This document shows, one piece after another, positions 33,098 through 37,900 of a stretch of 37,900 nucleotides of DNA. The notes beneath the pieces are model-generated. The model was not told the origin of the DNA. It made no database searches and saw only the letters and a list, made by a program, of their open reading frames with translations. A program made the translations under genes and the position numbers. The first letter of the stretch is position 1. Each line of letters begins with the position of its first letter. Source of the DNA: Pseudomonadota bacterium (GTDB lineage: Bacteria > Pseudomonadota > Alphaproteobacteria > Rhizobiales > Pleomorphomonadaceae); assembly GCA_023436885.1 (NCBI GenBank), contig JAEZHI010000036.1, positions 1-37,900 of the forward strand, given 5' to 3'.

Positions 33098-33127
33098 AAA
33101 AAAGGGCCCCTCGGCGGGCCCTTTTTT
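33098..33127. terminator. Intrinsic terminator after petABC
   Basis: GGGCCC (33104-33109) and GGGCCC (33116-33121) form a GC-rich stem around a 6-base loop, preceded by six A and followed by six T residues. It can act in both directions. It lies about 22 bases after the petC stop. Confidence 0.92.
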
Positions 33128-33252
33128 CATGCGTTCTCTTCAGAGCAGAAATTTCCCTTAGGCGGTGGATCCGAACGGGAGGGCTCCGCATTATTACGAT
33201 TGGAAAAATTGAGTCCTTTGACCATCACCCACATCGAATAAAGAGAAAAAAC

Positions 33253-34203
33253 GTGCGTTTGAACACTATTTCCGTCGGCATCTTTTTCGCCTGCACCCTG
33301 GTTCTTTCCGCCTGCAACGACCAGAAATCCTCATCGAACGAGCCGGCGCAGTCCTCCGCCGAACAGCAGGAAATCGCCAAGTACAATGCCTATGTCGAGA
33401 TCGCGAACGGCCTCAATACGCCCTTTGCCAAGGAGCTTGCCGACTACCAGGATTATCGCGAACCGGCCGTGACCTCCGGCAAGAAGCTGGACAACTATTC
33501 TGTCGCCTCCTCCCTGACCGTCACCCGCATCAAGGAGAAACTCGACAAGGCGACAGCGCTCCCCTTCGCCATGCCGGAGATCGATGCACCGGCAAAAAGC
33601 TTCGAGGACGCGCTCGCCAAGTTCGAACCGATCAACTCGGATCTGAACAACTACGCCGAGTCCAAGGCCTATCTTGCCGACGACGGCAAGAAGGCAAGAG
33701 AGCAAAACGCCACCTATGTCGCCGCCTTGACGGAGGTCGTGAAAGCCGAAACGGCATTCCTCTCCGGCATTCAGAAACGCGACGAGATCAACACCCAAGC
33801 GGCTTTCGACAAGGCTGAGAAGGACACTGAAGACTATTTTCGCGCTGGCTTGATCCTCAATGCCAAGAAGGCCGTGAGGCTCAGTGACGCCATCTTCGAA
33901 AATCAGGGATCCAAAGACGCAGTGGAGCCGTTCCGGTCGAGCCTCGACCAGGTTGCCGCCATGGCCGACGGCCTGGACAAGAAGACGCGCGAAAAGACGC
34001 CGAGCGGCTGCGCTGCCACCATGAAGGCCATCAACGACTTTTTGGCCCAGGGCCGCACCGTCATTCAGAACGCCGAGAAGGGCAATTACATTCCGAACGG
34101 TAGCGCCACCTGGAAGATCAACAACCCCATCCAGTATGACGCGGGAACCTTGCAGCTTCGCTTCAACGCCATGATCGGCCTTTTCAACTATCCGCGCTGC
34201 TAA
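33253..34203 (+). CDS. DUF3829-type lipoprotein
   Basis: The 316-residue product starts at a GTG with MRLNTISVGIFFACTLVLSAC, a lipoprotein signal peptide with lipobox LSAC and the lipidated cysteine at residue 21. After a Ser/Glu/Gln-rich linker the mature part is mostly helical and highly charged. It shows KYNAYVEIANGLN near residue 45, typical of the DUF3829 group, and ends in NAMIGLFNYPRC. No enzymatic motif is visible and the function is unknown. The upstream in-frame extension into the petC region is rejected because it crosses the terminator. The ribosome-binding site is weak (GAGAAA). A hairpin follows the stop. Confidence 0.75.
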   Translation: MRLNTISVGIFFACTLVLSACNDQKSSSNEPAQSSAEQQEIAKYNAYVEIANGLNTPFAKELADYQDYREPAVTSGKKLDNYSVASSLTVTRIKEKLDKATALPFAMPEIDAPAKSFEDALAKFEPINSDLNNYAESKAYLADDGKKAREQNATYVAALTEVVKAETAFLSGIQKRDEINTQAAFDKAEKDTEDYFRAGLILNAKKAVRLSDAIFENQGSKDAVEPFRSSLDQVAAMADGLDKKTREKTPSGCAATMKAINDFLAQGRTVIQNAEKGNYIPNGSATWKINNPIQYDAGTLQLRFNAMIGLFNYPRC

Positions 34204-34230
34204 GCCACAGAGACTCGCACTGACCGGACC

Positions 34231-34269
34231 GAGAGGGGTGCGCCCGACACATGAGGGCGCGCCCCTCTC
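34231..34269 (+). terminator. Hairpin after the DUF3829-type gene
   Basis: A continuous 15-bp stem (34231-34245 with 34255-34269), including one G-U pair, encloses a 9-base loop. It lies 28 bases after the stop. The following sequence is pyrimidine-rich rather than a clean U-tract, but the stem is very stable and separates this gene from apt. Confidence 0.65.
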
Positions 34270-34367
34270 TCATGTTCGCCGACAAATCAGCGCTCATCCG
34301 CCGAAACTGTTGCGGCCAGAGATCGCTCCGTCTAGAACGAGCCGTAACTTCTTCAGGAAGCCCTCCC

Positions 34368-34895
34368 ATGAATCTGGCCGACACCATTCGCGCGATCCCC
34401 GACTATCCCAAGCCGGGCATCATCTTCCGCGACATTACCACCCTCCTGGGCAACGCCCGGGCCTTCCGCCGCACCGTCGACGAACTGGTGCAGCCGTGGG
34501 CGGGCGGCAAGATCGACAAGGTGGCAGGCATTGAGGCGCGTGGCTTCATCCTCGGCGGCGCCGTCGCCCACCAGCTCAGCGCCGGCTTCGTGCCGATCCG
34601 CAAAAAGGGCAAGCTGCCGCATGAGACGGTGTCCATGGTCTACAGCCTGGAATACGGCGTCGACGAGATCGAGATGCACAAGGACGCCATCCTGCCGGGA
34701 GAGCGCGTTCTCTTGGTCGACGACCTGATCGCCACTGGCGGCACGGCCAGCGCCGCTGCCAACCTGATCCGCCAGATGGGCGGCGAGCTCGAGGCAGCCT
34801 GCTTCATCGTCGACCTGCCGGCCCTTGGCGGTGCCGACAAGCTGCGGGCCCTCAACGTCAACGTTCGCACTCTGATCGCCTTCGACGGCGAGTGA
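34368..34895 (+). CDS. apt: Adenine phosphoribosyltransferase
   Basis: Apt salvages adenine by joining it to PRPP to form AMP in the cytoplasm. The 175-residue product begins MNLADTIRAIPDYPKPGIIFRD, the family N-terminus. The base-binding segment GIEARGFILGGAVA is at 54-67, and the PRPP-binding motif VLLVDDLIATGGT is at 114-126. AGGAAG precedes the ATG. The frame is open 39 codons upstream through the preceding hairpin and is rejected there. Confidence 0.97.
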   Translation: MNLADTIRAIPDYPKPGIIFRDITTLLGNARAFRRTVDELVQPWAGGKIDKVAGIEARGFILGGAVAHQLSAGFVPIRKKGKLPHETVSMVYSLEYGVDEIEMHKDAILPGERVLLVDDLIATGGTASAAANLIRQMGGELEAACFIVDLPALGGADKLRALNVNVRTLIAFDGE

Positions 34896-34952
34896 TGCCC
34901 GTGGAGCCGCCTCGGCGGCTCTCTCACCAATGGCACGTCGGCAATACATGTC

Positions 34953-35642
34953 ATGACCGACATCCCGACAATTGACCTGACGGACAAGGCGATCGACCAG
35001 GCAACGCTCGACAGCCTTCTCAAGGTCGACAGCCCGCGCCGGATCATCGGCGCCGACCTCAGTGGTCTTGTCTTCGGCGAGGTTGATCTCGGCGGCTGGC
35101 AGTTCGACAACTGCAATATCGGTCATTCCCGCCTGGTGCGAACCCGTCTGTCCGACACCTGCTGGTCCGGCTGCAAGGCTGCGTTCGCCGATTTTGGCCG
35201 CGCTGACCTCGTCGACGCAGTGATCGTCGCCTCCGACTTCAACAACACCCAGTTCAGACAGGCCGCCCTCACCTCGGCCACCTTCCGCCGCTCGAAACTG
35301 ACAGGCGCCGACTTCACAGACGCCCGCATGGTTGATTTCACGCTCGAGGAAGTGCTTGCGGTCGATGCGCGTCTTCCCAAGGTGTCGTTCCGCGACCAGA
35401 GGCTGACACAGGTCGACCTCTCCGGCGCCCTGCTGGAAGGAGCGGACTTCCGGGACGCAATATTCGAGGACTGCAGCCTGCGCGATGCCCAGCTCCTGAG
35501 AGCCCGCTTCGAAGGGGCGGATCTGCGCGGTACCGACCTCGGCGGTATCAGGCTGGGTGACGCGGCTCACTTTCGTGGCGCCATCATTTCCCGGGCGCAG
35601 GCCACGACGCTGCTCAAGGAGCTAGGCCTTCGCGTTCTCTGA
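34953..35642 (+). CDS. Pentapeptide-repeat protein
   Basis: The 229-residue product is built of five-residue repeats of the A(D/N)LxX type from about residue 30 to 205, for example GADLSGLVF, GADFTDARM, GADFRDAIF and GADLRGTDL. These predict a right-handed quadrilateral beta-helix. It ends with a short helical tail (ISRAQATTLLKELGLRVL), a layout shared by Qnr-like DNA-mimic proteins and by many uncharacterised ones. No signal peptide or membrane segment is present, so it should be cytoplasmic. Quinolone-related function cannot be claimed from sequence alone. It lies 57 bases after apt on the same strand and is convergent with the Crp-type gene. Confidence 0.85.
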   Translation: MTDIPTIDLTDKAIDQATLDSLLKVDSPRRIIGADLSGLVFGEVDLGGWQFDNCNIGHSRLVRTRLSDTCWSGCKAAFADFGRADLVDAVIVASDFNNTQFRQAALTSATFRRSKLTGADFTDARMVDFTLEEVLAVDARLPKVSFRDQRLTQVDLSGALLEGADFRDAIFEDCSLRDAQLLRARFEGADLRGTDLGGIRLGDAAHFRGAIISRAQATTLLKELGLRVL

Positions 35643-35673
35643 CGGTTCGTTGGGAGGGGGCCCCACGCAGGGC

Positions 35674-36408
35674 TTAAGGCTCGGGATAGACGCCCTTCAG
35701 CACCGTGTTGAAGTGACTGCGCACCACGTCATTGCAGTCGCAAGCCATGGCCGAAAGACTGCCGTGGTCGAGGACGGTCAGCCGCCCTCTCCGGGTATCG
35801 ACGACACCTTCCGCCTTGAAGCGCCCGATGACGCGCGTCGTGTAGCTGCGGCCGACGCCGAGCAGGCCGGCAAGCTGGTCCTGGGTCAGCGTCAGCTCAT
35901 CCGAGCCGGTGCGCTCTGCAGCAGCCACGAGCCAACGTGCAGCCCGCTGCTGAATGCTATGGGCGGCGTTGCAGGCGCTCGCCTGAAACACCTGTGCCAG
36001 AAGGCAGTCCGCATAACGGGCGAACAGGGCTTCGATCCTCGGCTCCTCTGCCTTGAGGCCTTCGAGATCATTGAGGGATATGCGGACAAAGGTTCCGCCG
36101 AAGACCACCACGGCCAATGCGAACGCCGGCAGATGCCCCTGGCTGACGATACCGCCAATAGCCCCTTCCCGCCCGATCAGCGCCGTCTCAACCTCTCGAC
36201 CGTCGCCGAACGTCACCCGGTAGGACGCCATGGCGCTGCCAATCGGAAAGTAGGCCCATTCGACCCTGCCGCCCGGCGCCTGCATCTCCCTGCCGACAGC
36301 GCCTTCCCAAGGCTGAAGATGGGATATTAACAGATCGCGCTCCCTCGGGCGCAACGCGTCGATGAGATTGTTCCCAGTTTTGCCTTCAGAAGTTGAAATC
36401 GCCGCCAT
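35674..36408 (-). CDS. Crp/Fnr-family transcriptional regulator
   Basis: The 244-residue product has an N-terminal cyclic-nucleotide-binding-like beta-roll (about residues 20-120, with GREVETALIGREGAIGG) and a C-terminal Crp-type helix-turn-helix (LTQDQLAGLLGVGRSYTTRV at about 180-200, then IGRFKAEGVVDTRRGRLTVLD). The N-terminal cysteine ligands of Fnr are absent, so it is not an oxygen-sensing cluster type; the effector is unknown. The ATG at 36408 gives the usual start (MAAISTSEGKTGNNLIDAL); an upstream extension to 36507 crosses the regulatory site. It is divergent from a receiver-only response regulator, an arrangement often seen in Rhizobiales. Confidence 0.88.
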   Translation of the reverse strand: MAAISTSEGKTGNNLIDALRPRERDLLISHLQPWEGAVGREMQAPGGRVEWAYFPIGSAMASYRVTFGDGREVETALIGREGAIGGIVSQGHLPAFALAVVVFGGTFVRISLNDLEGLKAEEPRIEALFARYADCLLAQVFQASACNAAHSIQQRAARWLVAAAERTGSDELTLTQDQLAGLLGVGRSYTTRVIGRFKAEGVVDTRRGRLTVLDHGSLSAMACDCNDVVRSHFNTVLKGVYPEP

Positions 36409-36459
36409 ACGCGTTCCCACGGATGTAAAAAGCGCGGAAGATATTCTCGTTATGTTCAG

Positions 36460-36475
36460 TTGTGGACATACACAA
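36460..36475. promoter_or_regulatory. Crp/Fnr-type inverted-repeat site
   Basis: TTGTG, six bases, CACAA forms a perfect 5-6-5 dyad between the two divergent genes. It has the geometry of Crp sites (TGTGA-N6-TCACA) and overlaps the Fnr type in composition. Autoregulation by the adjacent Crp-type protein is a plausible inference. Confidence 0.5.
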
Positions 36476-36551
36476 GCGAGCCCCGCCGTTAATATCCTTA
36501 ATCTCAAAGTAAAAACTGTTTCAAGCGACGCTTTGGATCGCGAGGTGATAG

Positions 36552-36932
36552 ATGACAGGCGAGACGCAAATCCTCGTCCTCGAGGATGAGCCGTTGATTG
36601 CCATGGACCTTGAGGATCTGCTGGTCGGAAAGGGATACAGGGTGGTGGGACCGTTCTCGACGGCCACTGCTGCCCTGGACAGCCTCAGGACACGGCAGCC
36701 GGACACGGCCCTGCTCGACATCTATCTCTTCAACGGCACGTCATTCGATGTGGCCCGTGAACTGAAGCGTCTCGGCATCCCCTACGCCTTCATGACGGGC
36801 TTGGTAGCGCCCGACGTTCTCCCCCCCGATCTCGCGGGCTCGCCGATCATCCTGAAACCCTATAGGGAAAAAGAGCTTCTTGCGTTCGTAGGCCGCGGCG
36901 AGCGCGAGGAGAGCACTGAGAGCTCAAGCTGA
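36552..36932 (+). CDS. Single-domain response regulator (receiver only)
   Basis: The 126-residue product is a lone CheY-like receiver. Conserved residues are present: acidic pair Glu11/Asp12 (VLEDEPL), phospho-acceptor Asp56 (ALLDIYL), Thr82 (FMTG) and Lys102 (LKPYRE). No output domain follows; the C-terminus is a short Glu/Ser-rich tail. GAGGTGAT precedes the ATG. Such proteins in alphaproteobacteria act as phosphate relays or sinks, sometimes in stress signalling. The partner kinase is not in the window. Confidence 0.9.
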   Translation: MTGETQILVLEDEPLIAMDLEDLLVGKGYRVVGPFSTATAALDSLRTRQPDTALLDIYLFNGTSFDVARELKRLGIPYAFMTGLVAPDVLPPDLAGSPIILKPYREKELLAFVGRGEREESTESSS

Positions 36933-37077
36933 CCCTTCGCCCACCGCTAGTCTGAGTTTTTCGTTTTGTTTGTGGCTTTAGACGCGGTCGCGGCGCCGTG
37001 CTGGCGCGTGGGGCTTTTGCAGCTTCCTGCTTTCTCGGGCTGTCTGTTTTTCAGGTTTGTGGGCGAGTTTTGCCCAT

Positions 37078-37120
37078 AACACAAAGCCCTCCGGAGATAT
37101 CTCTCGGAGGGCTTTGTGTT
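37078..37120 (-). terminator. Long perfect hairpin terminating the rRNA operon
   Basis: A 16-bp perfect stem (37078-37093 with 37105-37120) surrounds an 11-base apical part that is itself nearly palindromic. A second small stem (TGGGC/GCCCA, near 37060-37077) follows on the minus strand. It lies about 80 bases past the 5S 3' end. The same structure may also serve the response regulator transcript arriving from the other side. Confidence 0.8.
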
Positions 37121-37200
37121 AGGTCTGTTCGTTTGGATGTGTGTGTTTAGTGAAGAGGTTTTGTTCGTGTGATCTGTCTTTTGTGTCTTGCACTTTGCAG

Positions 37201-37317
37201 GCCTGGCAGCGACCTACTCTCCCGCGTCTTAAGACGGAGTACCATTGGCGCTGGGGAGTTTCACGGCCGAGTTCGGGATGGGATCGGGTGCATTTCTCCC
37301 CGCCATGACCACCAGGC
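37201..37317 (-). rRNA. rrf: 5S ribosomal RNA
   Basis: On the minus strand the gene begins GCCTGGTGGTCATGGCGGGG and ends at GGTCGCTGCCAGGC, with the two ends complementary as in 5S helix I. The conserved middle CCATCCCGAACTCGGCCGTG, the loop-E area GCGCCAATGGTACT and GCGGGAGAGTAGGTCG are all present. Boundaries are estimated from end pairing and may be off by one or two bases. It is the last gene of the rRNA operon, after 23S. Confidence 0.95.
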
Positions 37318-37455
37318 CGGCGAAGGGCAAGAGCTCGGCTTTCCCTTGTGGGGAGAGCTGAGCGTTAAGATTGGTCTTTGGCGATGGATTGTCGTGCCAT
37401 CGGATCGTGTTGTTGTGTCTTGTTCATCCTTTTGGGATGGACAGGGATAATGAGA
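37318..37455 (-). other. 23S-5S spacer
   Basis: About 138 bases separate the two rRNAs. No tRNA was recognised here. Several short complementary stretches (for example around 37328-37370) are consistent with processing stems, but I did not assign them individually. Confidence 0.6.

Positions 37456-37900
<445 letters not shown>

Overview
The window looks like a chromosomal segment of a GC-rich alphaproteobacterium, most likely of the Rhizobiales (Hyphomicrobiales). The evidence is the division and cell-wall gene order, a Rieske/cytochrome b/cytochrome c1 operon, a BA14K-type secreted protein, Crp-type regulators, two near-consensus promoters of the alphaproteobacterial general stress sigma factor type (EcfG), and intergenic repeats of a kind common in that order. 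The species cannot be named from the sequence alone. No phage, insertion sequence or CRISPR array was seen.

Positions 1-13939 (minus strand) hold a dcw cluster read as mraZ-rsmH-ftsL-ftsI-murE/murF-mraY-murD-ftsW-murG-murC-murB. It makes the peptidoglycan precursor from UDP-MurNAc to lipid II and supplies division proteins FtsL, FtsI and FtsW. Six junctions are 4-base ATGA overlaps. MurE and MurF are one 961-residue protein. A promoter with four 10-bp-spaced G-rich repeats, a likely MraZ autoregulatory site, lies 225-265 bp upstream of mraZ. murB runs off the left edge by only a few residues.

Positions 14467-16611 hold a small entericidin-type lipoprotein with a stress-type promoter, then efp and, divergently, epmA, the EF-P lysyl-modification enzyme. 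Positions 16616-23419 are accessory and housekeeping genes: a DeoR regulator-MFS transporter-VOC protein operon, a divergent TetR/SDR pair, hemF, a BA14K-like secreted protein behind a second stress-type promoter, a glutathione S-transferase and trmL.

Positions 23512-27627 hold a pair of half-size ABC exporters. They are preceded by a leader containing a very strong ribosome-binding site, an eight-codon open reading frame and two hairpins. This resembles a translation-attenuation leader and is the best candidate here for an undescribed regulatory system. Three 102-bp tandem repeats follow (27630-27934).

Positions 27960-29963 form a copper-handling unit: a Tat-exported multicopper oxidase with a methionine-rich insert and a small Cys-containing exported protein, with a recognisable promoter. 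Positions 30135-33127 carry petABC (bc1 complex) with a TTG-started petA and a strong terminator. Next come a DUF3829-type lipoprotein, apt, a pentapeptide-repeat protein, a Crp/Fnr regulator divergent from a single-domain response regulator, and finally the end of an rRNA operon on the minus strand (terminator, 5S, 3' part of 23S).
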